From Dipetalonema caudispina (Eukaryota; Nematoda; Chromadorea; Rhabditida; Onchocercidae), in assembly GCA_013365325.1 (NCBI GenBank), contig JABVXV010000014.1, positions 248,001-312,000 on the forward strand: 64,000 nucleotides of DNA, written 5' to 3'. Numbering within the stretch: position 1 is the stretch's first letter; the number at the start of each line of letters is the position of its first letter. The position numbers were made by a program, and so were the translations under genes. Under the pieces are notes generated by a model that was given only the letters and a program-made list of their open reading frames with translations, was not told where the DNA came from and searched no databases. Shown here one piece after another: positions 38,385 through 51,955 of the stretch.

Positions 38385-38404
38385 CTCCTCCTCCTCCTCC
38401 TCCT
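38385..38404. repeat. (CTC)n microsatellite
   Basis: Perfect CTC triplets of about 20 nt, in the same gene-free spacer (37152-39990) as the GA and TA tracts. Nothing else in that spacer could be supported as coding. Confidence 0.8.
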
Positions 38405-39990
38405 TTTACCACATTATTAGTTGTGTATCCTTTGTAATACTCGGTACCATCTATTCATTAAATCCACACCTGTATTATATCTCTGCATCTTTCTTCGGTA
38501 TAGCTTAGTGCCAGCCTATCATTCACTTTTCATTCTAATTTCATCTTTTTCTACGAAAATGCTTCAACTTAACTTCTCATTTTGTTCTTTAAAAAAAAAA
38601 AAAAAAAAAAAAGAAAAAAGAAAAAAAAAATTGAGTAAACAAATTTTGCTAACATTTCTTTTTTTTTTTTGTCTTCAACAATATCTATAAAAATTTCACA
38701 AATTTATTCAGAATTTAAATACAGTGATGTAGATCTTTTTATTATAATTTTGATAAAGCAACTAATATAATAGAATTCATTTAACTGTAACTTTTCGGCA
38801 CTTAATAGAATTCTGTACTTGAGTATTTTACACTTTTCAATTATGAACTTTTTTTTTCTGTTCTCAACCTATTACATACAATCTTTACTAAACATAAATT
38901 AATAATTTTCTGAAGTTTTTATTTCAGTACTTTTACATAATTAATGTTATTTCTGTTCTAATTCTTATTACTCATTCAAATAATTGGCTCTATTGCATTT
39001 CTTTATAGAGAGCTTGAAGAGATTTCATGAAATGAAAATATTTAAAATTCGAATTATGCTATAAAAAAAACTTTTAATAAAGTTAATTGATGAATGTCTC
39101 TGCTACATTTGAATTATTTCTGTGTTAGAAATAATCAACATTATTCAAAGTAAGCATTTGAAATTTAAAAAAATTAGTATTGTTAAAAGATATAACAATT
39201 GATATTCTTATGTAACTATAACACGTTGCTCTTGTAAAGGATGGTGTTAATTAACGGCTCATTAACGATGAAATTATTTAGATTTCACCTTTGAAAATCA
39301 TTTTCTTCAAAATTATTTCGCTTTTTTATACTAAAAAAATTCAGTTGCATCCTTTCTAAAGTTTATCTTTTTTAAGTAATTTTGAAAAAAAAAAAAAAAA
39401 AATTCAATACAAATATGCGGCATAACTTAAACTGTTTGAATTTGCATCCGACAAAAATCAAAAATTATAAAAGTAACCTTAGGAAACCAATATGAAGCTG
39501 AAGTTTTTATTTCTGACGGTGCACTGAAATATTATTTTCAAATTCAAGTTTCATATTCTGCTTTTTTTTTTTTAGTTTGATTTATACAAATGTACAGTTA
39601 CAGTATTTAAAATAAAATAAACTAAATGAGTAAAAAAGCGGCCATTTATTTGTAGTAAAACGAAAAACAAAACTGAACAAAAACTTTTGTTTCATCACAA
39701 TAATTTAATTCCTTCTCGATAGTACTATCAACCAATTAACTAAATCAATGAATAAATTTAGTCATGTTACTTCAAAAATCAACAAAATTTTTGTTCAGAT
39801 TATTTAAAATCATAAGTTTTTACATGATTTGTAAAATGATTTAAATCTATGACTTGAATTTTTGCATGATTTAAATCTGATTGTCATAAATATGCTATCA
39901 AGAAGTGCATCGTCTGCTAATGATCTATTGAAAATGATGTCTAAAAAATGATGAGCTATCGGAATAGGTAACATAATGATGAGCGAAATT

Positions 39991-42516
39991 TCAAGAAGTT
40001 GATTCAGTCTTCTGCTGATTTTGATTTTGTTTACATGAATGATTGAGATGTGCATAAATCAGGACACCAATATCACGATGGCCATTTTCCACCGCAATCG
40101 ATAAGGCTGTTGAACTGTCCTAAAATGTTGTCTAATCAATAATTTCTAGTTAATGAGTTTAATTTTTATCGTAGTTTCATTATGGTAAGTTAAATTAGCT
40201 CCAGCTATCTTGCGATTCTGTAATATGTTGTAGACATAATGCTTATTGCAGACTTCAAAATATCTCTCTTCTATTTGATTGCATAAATTTAAATTTGTTA
40301 GATAAGTTCGAGTTTTAAATTTGTCAAATTTTAAAAGAACAAAATTATCAACAAATTTTTAAAATAAATCGTTAGGATTATAATTGACTTTTTTAATTTT
40401 TATTGGTTGTTTAGTTGTTGTAAAAAGTTATCAAATCATTTGAGTTTAATTTAAATATACTTTTTTTGTTAGGTATATATTAAAAATATATTTGTCAAAG
40501 CAAAAAAATGTACACAGTCAGAAAGTGAAGCATCAATATCTTGTTGTAGAAGTAATAATTTCACGATTTCTTTATGGCCATGTTCAGCAGCACACATCAA
40601 TGCTGTAGAGCCTTCTTCATCCTAAATTGGTAAATTTTTCATAAACTTAAAAATTGTTGTAATTTTGAATTAATTAACAAATTAAAAATATGTTAGGAAA
40701 AATCATTCATTATCTCTTCCATGTGCATTTAATGATCGATCAAACCTGTATATTGAGGTCAGCTTGACAATCAATCAATAACTTTGTAGTATTCATTTTA
40801 CCATGAGAAACAGCCAGCATTAGTGCTGTCTGTCCATGCTAAAATAATTGAAAATTTTCATTAAAACTAGATTAAAAAATTCTAAATAAAATATTTGAAA
40901 CAAATTTCTTAAGGATTTCATTCAATAACTTCATTCATTTTACTATTTTTGTAGTAGAAAAATAAATTTTTCATAAAAATACAAACATCGAAGATTATGT
41001 TTAAAAAAAAAAAAAACTTTCAACAATTTAAAAAGATACAAACCTGGACAGCTTGAGCATTGACATCACCTAATTGAAATAGTCGATGAATAACGGCAGC
41101 TTCAATTTCATCGGATGCATCACAAAGTGATGCCAGCATTACTGGTGTATATCCGGCCTAAATAATTTATTTCGATAATTATCATTTAATTTAAACAATT
41201 AAACGAATATTTTAGATTCCTTTTATTATTTGCTAATAATATAATTTGAAAATTTTCATCTAATTTTTATCAATTAACCTTATTTGCACGATCCAAATTG
41301 CATACTCGAGAATCCAATAGGACACTAACAACGTCGAAATTACCATGAGATATTGCATAATGGAGAGCAGTATTTTCCTGGAAAAAATTTCAGATTTATT
41401 AAATTTTAAAATTCTAATGCGATTTGAATATGAAATTTTAAGAAAAATTTATAATTAACCGACCGAACAATTATCAATAATTGTAGAAAAGATAAGTACA
41501 GTTTTGTTTGTCTTTTCATTCTAAATTCCCTCCCATTTTCAGTTTATATTCATAATTTAAAAAAACAAAAAAAAAAAAAAAATGATTTAACATTAGGGTC
41601 AGCTAAATTGATGACGAATTTAAGAACGGCATCTGATGCTGCCTCCAAGAAGTCGATGAAACCTTCCACTTGAATCGCTGATGCTGTCTTCCGTGCTGCC
41701 GTTTTCAACCACTCATGTTTGGCATGTTTCGTTGCCCAATCCTTTAAATGAAATGAATTTTTAATTTGTGATATTCAATTAAAAATAATATTTATAAGGA
41801 AAATAGACGAGAGAAAAAAGTTGGAAAAAGATTTTTCAGATATGAAAAAAGAAAAAAAACTTTTTTTTTGTGACAATTCTAATTTCATTACCAGCAAAGA
41901 AGGTTCAACTGAATCTGGCTTCTGAAAATGTTTCTTGAGAATTTCGATCGCTTCACTAAGTTGTGGTGTTAGTTCAAATTGTGCAGCAGTACCTGTTTCG
42001 TTCGTATCGTATGAACCTTCCGAATCGGAAGATGAACTCGTACTGCAAATTAATCTGTACCATCTTATTCTATCAAAAATCCTCATGATAAGTGATGCTT
42101 TAATTATGAATGTCTAGAAGAACTAAATTTTTAATTATGATTTAAATCTAAAAAAAAATTAAATTTTTAATTATGATTTAAACTTTTCTTGTAATTATTG
42201 TATTGTTTGACAAATTCTCATAGCAAAATAATATCACCTGTCTTCGAAAACAATTGGTTTGTTAGTTTTGTCGTAAGCTGGAAGAGATATCCTTGGTGGT
42301 GCATTCTTCAGAGGTTGTGCAGATCGCGAAAAGGTTACTGCTCGTCCATTGGAATACGTTCGTAAAGTACGCATTTCCGAACGTAACGGAGTTAATCGAT
42401 CGGCTATTTCAGCTTCCTAAAGGCATATAATCATTCATAAAAGTGTAACTTTTTGAACACTTCAAAAAGTTAACAAACAAACAATTGAAGTGAATATTTT
42501 TCAACATTAATTTATT

Positions 42517-42554
<38 letters not shown>

Positions 42555-45500
42555 GAAATATTATTAAATTTAAATCTTGATAAGAAGATAAAGGATAAAC
42601 TTCATCAGGTGATTGTGGTACAGTTTCTCCAGGAATGTATTTGCTGATTTTTGGCCGTGGTATTCGAGCAGGAACTGGTTCCGGAAACTTCGATAATGGT
42701 ATTTGTGATGGTATAACATCTTTCTTAAGATTAACTTTTTCTTTCAAGGCACCTTTTGTTGTTTGAGGTGTTGAAGGAGCTGAATCACTCTGAAGCATAC
42801 TTTAATTGTTATGCAAAAAACTGCAAAATAAAGAAGTAAATTTTGTTGTCTCTTCCCAAAAATTATTTTATCCGTTCGGAAAGTGCAATTTGCTTTTCAT
42901 TTTAGTTGGAGAAATCAAATTACACAAATTGATGGAATTGAGGAAAAAGCAGCAGTTTGAATTTTATTTTATTTAAAATTAACTTATGCAAATATTGATG
43001 AAAAATCAGTAGCTGTCTAAAAATAATGAACAATGGAAAAATCTGAATAGCACAGATTCGCACTTTTTATTCAAACTATTTAACAGCAATATTCATCTAA
43101 CTTTTCTTGCTAATTTTATGATTTGTATTTTTCTAACTACAAAATAATTAATATCATTTGCTGATTCATTTAATTTACATAAAAAATTTTAACCTAATTT
43201 AACGTGATAAAAATCTACTAAATGTAATGTTAAATGTTAAATTTTAAAGAAAGATTCGTGATAATTTAAAACTAGATTTACTTGTGTTTTATGCTGATCA
43301 ACGATGTACTGCAACGAATCTCCCTTTTTACTGGTTGATCGCCAAGATTTAGATGTTGCCGTACCACGAATGAAACTTAGTGGTTGTGATTTTTCAATTA
43401 ACATTTTCTTAACTATAGCTGCACGGGCGTGACCCAATGCTCGAGGTGTTTTGACCTCTGTAACGATTTCATTTGTAGTTTTAACGCCTGAAGTGTCTGC
43501 AATATGTTGCTTCAACGACAACTGCTCCGCAGACTTCAAATTCTCGAAATCGATATCTTCTGGATCAGATAGTGTTTCTTCGATTACACAAATCTTCAAG
43601 AAGCAAACGATTAACATGCTAACGAATTACAATACATTGAATGTTAAAAATTTCATTTTTCATAGGAAGAAATTTTTTCATATAATTAAGATGAAAATAT
43701 GAATCTTTCAGAAAATTTATGGTATCATCAGAATTCAAAAGAATATTACAAAAGACTTTCCCGTACCGTATCTTCATCATCACTATCTAAAATCAGTTCT
43801 TTTTCCAACTTGATTTTATCAGGTTCAAATACCTCGATCACATCATCGTTACCCACTGCTACATCTTTCTTATCTCTAGGCGGAATTAACCAGAGCGATT
43901 CCGCTATTTCCGTATCATCGATTATTCTTGGCTCACTTTGTTCTGTAATACATCGCCTTTGATCATTTGTACATTCATTAATTAACTAATAAAGCATTTT
44001 ATTTTATCGCAATTTTTTAATATTTCTTTTGGGAAGCTTTTACCCGTCTTTTTTACTCGTATTTCTGATGCTACTTTCTGATTTCTTGAGTTGACAGGTA
44101 ATTCAGAACTTATTGAAATAGATAATTTACTATATATTGAAACCGAAACAGTATTTTCGTTTATTAATTATTACTTGTTAATGCATTCAAATTGGCATAT
44201 TTTCTAACTACTAATTAGCATAATTGAAATTACAAAAAATAAATCAAAACAAACCAAACTCTGTTTGCAATGCAACAGTACTACAATTTATCCTTTGATT
44301 ATTTTCCATTCCACTATTTATTTTGATATCGATATCCATTTCGGTGATAGCATCTACAACATTGCGTTCCAACAATTCATCACAATTTGTAGAAGAATCT
44401 TTTTGAATAATCTGTACTGCATTAGCACTATGAGTTAGCAATTGTACCGGCGATGTGGAAACTGATATCGTTCTGTAATTAAAACCATATCGCATTGTCG
44501 GAATTGTAATGCAAAGCTTTTAAATTCACTAAATAGCAATGTTATTTCTAAAATATGACAATATGTAAATGAGGTAAGAAATCACTTTAATAAGCTATAT
44601 AAATTGTTAATAAAAAGTTAGCAAAATAAAGTAAAAATTATTCTCAAATGTAGGAAATATATGAAAAATGAATTACTTCGTTTTGATATGTTCGGTTTGA
44701 ATATGACGTGAATAGGATGTGATCGGAGTTGTCATCGATGAGGAATCTTTGAGCAAAGAAATAGTTTGTTTACTTCCAGTTCCTGAGTCAACCAATTCGA
44801 CAGCATCTGTCATGCTCGAAAAATCACACATCACAGTGAACACATCATACCCATAGCCATGATCTATTCATATATCAATTCAAAAGCACGATATTTCAAA
44901 AATCGATAATTTTTATCATAAAAATGAAATTTTCGGACTTATTACGAAAATTAAAAATTTTATTTTTAAAATTCAAAATTCTTAAATATAATTAAACCTG
45001 TTCTCAAATCTTTTCCCACTTATTTTCCTTGCTCCACTTTTGTTTACTATTATTATCATTTTTATTCTTCGTAAACGATTTGTCATAAATATCTATTGTC
45101 TCCAAAACAAATGCATAAATGTTGAAAGAGTTGAAATTTTACTCAACCATGCTAAAAAATTTATATATTGAGAAATATTTCAACTCACGATCAGGGAATA
45201 CTGATCCGCTACTACATTCAAAATGACATTCTGGCTCAACAGTTAGTAATTCCTGACTGAGCAAATCGGTTTTAGCATCTGAAAGAGGAGATGAAGCTAG
45301 CAATTCATCAGTTTCAATCCCAATTGAGTTGAGCTGTGGTTCTGGAATAGGTGAACTGGCAATATCCCTATACCAATGCATTTCGTTTTGATCCGCCAGC
45401 GATACACTTGTCCTCTACAAAAAATTATGTTTTTCCTTATTAATTTTGAATTTTTGAAATTTTACAATGGAATATCTTCATATAGGAGATATGAAAACGA

Positions 45501-48241
45501 TTTATGCCTAACAATTAAATTAAATAAACATAGAAATCAATAAGTACATAATTTAACAAATTACCGAATAAACATAGTATAAGAATTTTTCTCATCTTTC
45601 AGGACTAGTAACTAATTAATAATCATATCAGTATTAATAAAACAAAGATATATACCATTATCATATTATTCGTAAACTAATGATAATAATAAATCTAAAA
45701 GTTGCATAATAAATACTACTACTATAATCAAGCAATTAATATCTACTAGAGATTTTTGATAATGATAAAATGTTGTACATACACAAACAAAAAAAATTGC
45801 GTGCATATAATTGCATAAAGAAGAAAGTGAAAACTTTCATTGAATAAAATTAATAACCTTATCTTCAATATCGATATGCATCGTATTATTAGCAGCATCC
45901 TTTTCGGTAATTGCATCATTAAGCATTTCACATGAACTTCCAACACTTTTATCAATAACAACTATTTCTTCTCTTTTCCTCCTTATCTCTTCAGCTGTTT
46001 TACTTTTCATTTCATCCGTTGCTTGTTTTAATCTTAATTTACAATTTATTCAATTAATTTTTACAGTATGATATATATATAAAAAAGAATTAATGCAATT
46101 AAATCTTATCAATAATCAAATTAAAACTATTTGATTCATCCTTTAAATAGAATATCCTATCATTTTACCATTTACTCATTGATAACCTTTCCTTAATGTT
46201 GCATAATTTAATTAAAATTAATTGAAAAATAATCTTAAGAATAATTAGTATCTTCTAATCACAATTGCACTTCAACAAAAAAAAAAAAAAAAAAAAAAAA
46301 ACCTGCACGATAAATCAGACAGCTGTTTTTGAAGGTTGCAGCATTGAAAACATAGTCCATTGGTATTAACATCATTATTGGAATCTTTTGAACCTACCGC
46401 TAATGCATCATTTTCATTTGCTAACTGCACAAAATCATTTTCGATAGTCCTGCAGAAAAAAATTTTTTATGCAAACTTTTTTTTTTTTTTTTTCATCCCT
46501 TAAAACAATTTTGAAATATTTTGAGGAAGAAAAAAGAAGAATAAAATACAAAAAAATTTAATAAAGTATAAAAAAGTTGTCTTAATTAGATTAAATTCAA
46601 ACAAAAAAATCGATTTGATTTTTAACTGCTTCTTAATTTAATTAAATTCAATTGAAAGTTTAGAATTGAAATAGCATAGAAGATTATCATTTCATTTGTA
46701 AATAATTCTAAAAATTTAAGCATTTAAATTATCTGATGCAATTTATATTACTTGCTCTATAAATCTTACCCATTTAAAATATTTCGCATGGATGTTTTCG
46801 TAGTTTCTTTTACATCATTTAAATTCCTTGAGGTTGAATATTTTTTGGTTGTTGAAAAATTTAATGACAAATGAGGTGGTGAACTTCGATCACGTCTTAA
46901 TTGTTCCTGCAACTACGAATACGATATTAGTGGAATTTGAAATTTCTGTCACAAAAACAGTCAATGAAATAAGATAAAGTATTGTTTTATTTTTGGATTT
47001 GGAGAAGAGTAATTAATGAAATTAACACAATCATGAATTAATTTTTTGAAGGAAAAGATTAAAAATAGCAAAAAACATCCACCATTGCATTATTAAAATT
47101 AATTGCTAATAAAGTTTTATCTAATTACTTACCACGTAAAAATAATTTTGAAACCAATTGTAAATTAAAAAAAAAAAAAAGCTTTATATTATATATTTGA
47201 AAAGAAAACGAATTTGGTAAATATACTTACTGAGAAAAGTGAGCAATTTTTTGGATAAGGTGTAGGTGGAATAGATATCGGTTTAGGATCCATCTTGAAA
47301 GTATTATCATCTGTTTTTCGACGTCTCATACTAACGAATCCATTTATGTCTACAGCACTGGATGATCGTTCCACCGATGAACGTATCCTCCATTGTGGTT
47401 GTTGCACTGATTCCGTATCACTCGGGTACTGATTATGTGTTGAAGCAAGAGTGAATGAACGTCGTGGCATATCCGGAGTTCGACTCCCTAGATAGTTTGT
47501 TTTACCTTGCTCGTACAACGATCGTTTATATTCCGACTGCAAAAAAAAAAAAAAAAAAGGAAAAATAAGTGATATTTAAAATTGCTTCAAAAACTTGAAA
47601 ATTTTGGAATTAAAAATTGTATTTAAACTCCAAAATTCATACAAAAAAAAAAAATCTGTCAAGAATAAGTTATGAAAAATGCTTTTCGCAAATTCAGTGG
47701 TTGATGATTTAACTTCAAAGTAAATCAAAAAATAAATAAATAAATTTTATTGATTTTTTCTCTTCTACTCTTCCTTTCTCTTTTTTTTTTTTTTTTTTTT
47801 TGAGGATTTAATATAAAAGCAGATAAAAGCAATTATCTCGAAAGCATTCAAGCTTATAACAATAATTTCAGCACAAAAAGATTATCACAAGAAAGAAACT
47901 TCTTGGGCTAAACCGATGTCACGATTTCGACTCTCCGTATTCCTAACATTTTGCGATCGAGAATTATTTGTTGAAAATAAGGTTTTGCGGAAATCATCAT
48001 TAAGTTCATCGTCCTTCTGATGTTTTGATTTGATTTCTGACATTGCTTTTCCCAAAGCAGTACGATATCCTGCAGAAATTACTTTGTATATATTACGAAA
48101 AGAGAGAGAATGAAGACAATAAATTGAATGATTCCATCAAAATGAATGAAATAAGATGGATAAAACCGCCGTAGCATTGCTTTTTTCCATTTTTTTTTCA
48201 TTTTTATTTGATTTTGTAGCGAAATGATGGAGCATTTTTAA

Positions 48242-48275
<34 letters not shown>

Positions 48276-50601
48276 TATATTTTAGAAAGATTGATTTGAA
48301 TTTTAGCAAATTTTCACTTTTGAATTCATTGATGATCATTCAGTTGAATGTTATTATTCATTGCTGTAAGTTTAGAGGACTTTTCGATAACTTAGGTATA
48401 TTTTTTTCATCACACATTTGATCGATAATACTACAAGCAAATTTAAATTTATTGACTACGTTCGAAATATAGTTGATTTATTTTTTAATTTATGAAAAAA
48501 GTGAAGTTGTATAAATATAAGCACAATTAAGAATTGTTTGATGAAAAGATTTGGGAAAGTAAAAAGGAAAATATATGAAAATTTCAATAAATTGTGGATT
48601 GTTTAGTTGAAAATGTACACTTACATAAATGCATAATTAATGGGAAATAAAAATGAAATGATAATTTATAAAATGAATAAGTATTAAAGTAAGCTTGCGA
48701 ACGAATAATTATCACTATGATTACCTACTTAACCTTTACCTCTACTACTCTTCATCCCAGGTAAAACAATGACAATCATTTTTATTGGAAAGAAATTAAC
48801 AAATTTTTCCCTTTGAATTATTATTTCATTCAATAAAGTAATTTGCATCTATTGAAAAGTATCCTGAAGTCTATGTGAAATATATTATGATATAGTGTAG
48901 TGATGCATTACATCAATTTTCATTAAATATTCAACATAGTAACATATCAGTTAATTAATTAAATTAAAAAATAATTTAAATTACCATATTGTTGCGCTTC
49001 ATGTACAAATAGAGGTTTTCTTGATGATGATGCCATATCTGAAGAATACTTTTCTTTTTTTTTTTTTTTGGGTTTTTGGTGTAATATGTAAAAATGAAAT
49101 ATCGTATTATTTTAGATTATATTATTTTTCATTTTTTAACCTAACTTTATGATTGTGTGAAAATTAACATTAATTAAAATGCATAAATTAAAATGATAAT
49201 CAAACAAACCGTTGTGTGAATTTATAAATGCTTGTGATTGGTTGATGTATTTTCGTTCCACTATCTCATATGGTATTGGTGTTACTGAAAATTTTTAACA
49301 TTTTTTTTTTTTTTAAAAAACTAAAGTTTTTTTTGTTCCAAAAACTTCAATTGTTTTTGATCAATTGACTACTTGATAAATTATTCGATTATTCGTTTTT
49401 AATTCCAAACTAAAATTTAAGAATTTAGTAAGTTTATCAATGTATTCGAAGGAATATTAGAGTTTTGGAACGATTAATATTATCACTCTGTTAAATTTTT
49501 CAAAATTTTCACTGATTGTTTGAGTTCTTTCCAGAGTTAAAAGGAAATGAATTAGTAAAGAGAGTTTTTGATTAGTGAAAAGAGTTCTCGGATTTAAACC
49601 CAAAGTTTTCCTATTATTTCGTTTTTTTCAGAGAAAATTCATATTTCTAATCTCCCCATAAATCATTTTATGCATTTGCATAATGGCAAATTTTTCAAAC
49701 TTACTTATCAAATTCTCTCTAAATCATATGTTTGAATGTTTGTTGAAAAAAGTTCATTTAAAAAAAATCCTCACATGTAACCATCCAGCATTCAAATCAT
49801 CAAAATTTGTCACTTTTAATATGTTTTAATTTTTCATTTTTACTTTTTATACCCTTTCAATTCTTGGAAAAACTTAAAATACATTACCAAATAGCGAAAT
49901 TGATTTTGAAAAATTAATTACTTCTTTGCTTTTACTTCAACAAAATCTTATTTATATTCTATAGTCAGTAAGAAATGATTAATAGCCAATGCTTTTTTGA
50001 GAATCTTTAAAAAATCAGGCTATAAGTTCTTTAGTAAATAAGTAATGATATGAGATGATTTCATCTTACATCAATTTCAAATCGAAAAAAAACCAAACTT
50101 ATAATTGGTTTCCTAATAATAGATGATACTGCTTAGTATTACTGCATAAATGGAATAACTATTACTTAAATAGAGGTTAAGATAAGATACTATCACCAAG
50201 TACAAGTATCATATTCTTTGAAATCAATTAAGATGATTTATGTTCGAATTGAAACCAATGAAAAGTTTAAGCATTTTACCTAGAAAAAGAAATATGTCAT
50301 GCATAAGTACTTCCAATTAGCTTTTCCAATTGTAACAATGTCTTAGCATAATGAAAGTGTTTGAAATAATGAAATTAACGATTATTTATAAAATTTAGGA
50401 AGAAAGGGAAATTTTTTCTTAGGAAAGACAATAGGTATTTAATACTTTGTAATATGCTATACATTTTTTTTTTTTTTTTTTTTTTTTTTGTTTTAATCGT
50501 CATCTTTCATTAAAATGTTTGACAGAGTGAATTTATTGAGTTACGTGGAAATTCTTAAAACAACTTTGATACGAAATCAAAATTGTTTTAACATTTATCA
50601 A

Positions 50602-50636
<35 letters not shown>

Positions 50637-51955
50637 AACACATCCTTAGTGACAATGATGGTTGAGTTCGATTTTGTGTTGTACCATAATCTGAAAAATA
50701 ACCATTGCATCGTACATTTTTTCGTACATTATTCAACGGTTTTCGCGATCCTCGTTCTGAATTATTTTCTCGTAAATTCAATGTTTCTTCAAAATCGCTT
50801 ACTACATTTTCCAACGAATCACTGAAAAATTCAAATTGTTAAATGAAATGAATGAATTATCTCCCTTTATCAATTTTGATTAATCTATACAGCTCCTAGG
50901 CTATATAGTTATGTTTCCATGGATAATACAGAGCCAAGGCTTCAAGGTATCTATCACAAAACAGATATTTATCTCATCTTCTTAGAATGTTTTATCGATA
51001 AAGCATTTAATGTGAGGAAAATTTGTTAATAGAAAATAATAAAATTCATTTTAAAATTTCACATATTTATTATCTTTTGATGAATGAATTTTATAATTTT
51101 GATGTATTCAGCTTCATTTCCCATTTTAAACAATATTTTAGATAGTAAAGATATTGAAAAGTTTCAGATTCTGCTCTCTATGCGAAATAGAAAACTTTCA
51201 AATGCCATTATCGAAAAAAATTTTGATGGAAGAGAAAATAAATAGTCATCTTATAAACGTAAACAAATACGTGATAGTACAGGAACTGATTTTCAGCATT
51301 TGTTAAGTTTCTGTTTTAACCTGAATCATTCAAACATAAAAAACTAACCTGAAAATAGAATCTAATGGGCTAAATGGAGCTTTTTCAATCAGTTGCTTTG
51401 GAGTTGTAAAGAATTTATTCGCGGTACCATTTTGAGCACTAATATGTTTCAATGAATTTTTTTGCAGGTCACTTCTATCGTTCTGTAAGAATTTCAACTT
51501 TTTATGTATAAATTAATTATAATTTCTTATAATTTAGGTGAAATATGAATGAAAACTTATTTTTACACATTTTAATTTGTAGATATTACACTTGTATCTT
51601 TCTAAATTTTAATTTTAAATGAAGAAATTACATATTCCAATTTTCAGAGTATTCATTTACAATTTGTCCTGAAGGAATTTATATAAATTCTATAACAAAG
51701 TTGAAAAAAGTTTCAATGTAAATAAGATATATTATGATTGATGCTTGAATGAGGATAAGTTTCGAAAATGAACTTTTATCAATAATCAAATAAAACATAT
51801 ACCGCAGCTGTTCCGATGCTTGTTTCATTAGCAACGTTTTCCACGAAATCAACAAATCCAAGATCTATGTGAAATCCATACGGACAACAAGTACATTTTG
51901 AGGTTTCCGTCATTGACGTCTGTTCAACGTGACCATTTACCCTGGTTGCAGCCAT
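39991..51955 (-). CDS. vab-19: KANK-family protein, VAB-19 orthologue, complete, 24 exons
   Basis: Cortical scaffold that links actin regulation to cell-matrix attachments; C. elegans VAB-19 acts at epidermis-muscle attachments. Exons: 51955-51803, 51482-51349, 50821-50640, 49284-49210, 49038-48985, 48069-47900, 47536-47231, 46912-46770, 46449-46303, 46032-45858, 45414-45189, 44806-44677, 44472-44255, 43942-43767, 43593-43282, 42789-42601, 42416-42238, 42042-41892, 41741-41592, 41377-41279, 41157-41044, 40838-40746, 40621-40514, 40119-39991. The sum is 3813 nt (1270 aa). The KN motif [18 protein letters not shown] is at about 24-41, a coiled coil ([11 protein letters not shown]... [10 protein letters not shown]) at about 435-485, and Ser/Thr-rich linkers follow. 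At 1091-1265 lie five ankyrin repeats ([74 protein letters not shown]), each in its own exon. The start is the ATG before the KN motif. Confidence 0.93.
42520..42553. repeat. Long poly-A run in a vab-19 intron
   Basis: Thirty-four consecutive A lie just downstream (in gene sense) of the exon ending at 42601. Similar runs of about 25-30 sit in other introns near 46276-46300, 48246-48273 and 50606-50634. In the gene sense these are poly-T tracts. Confidence 0.85.
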
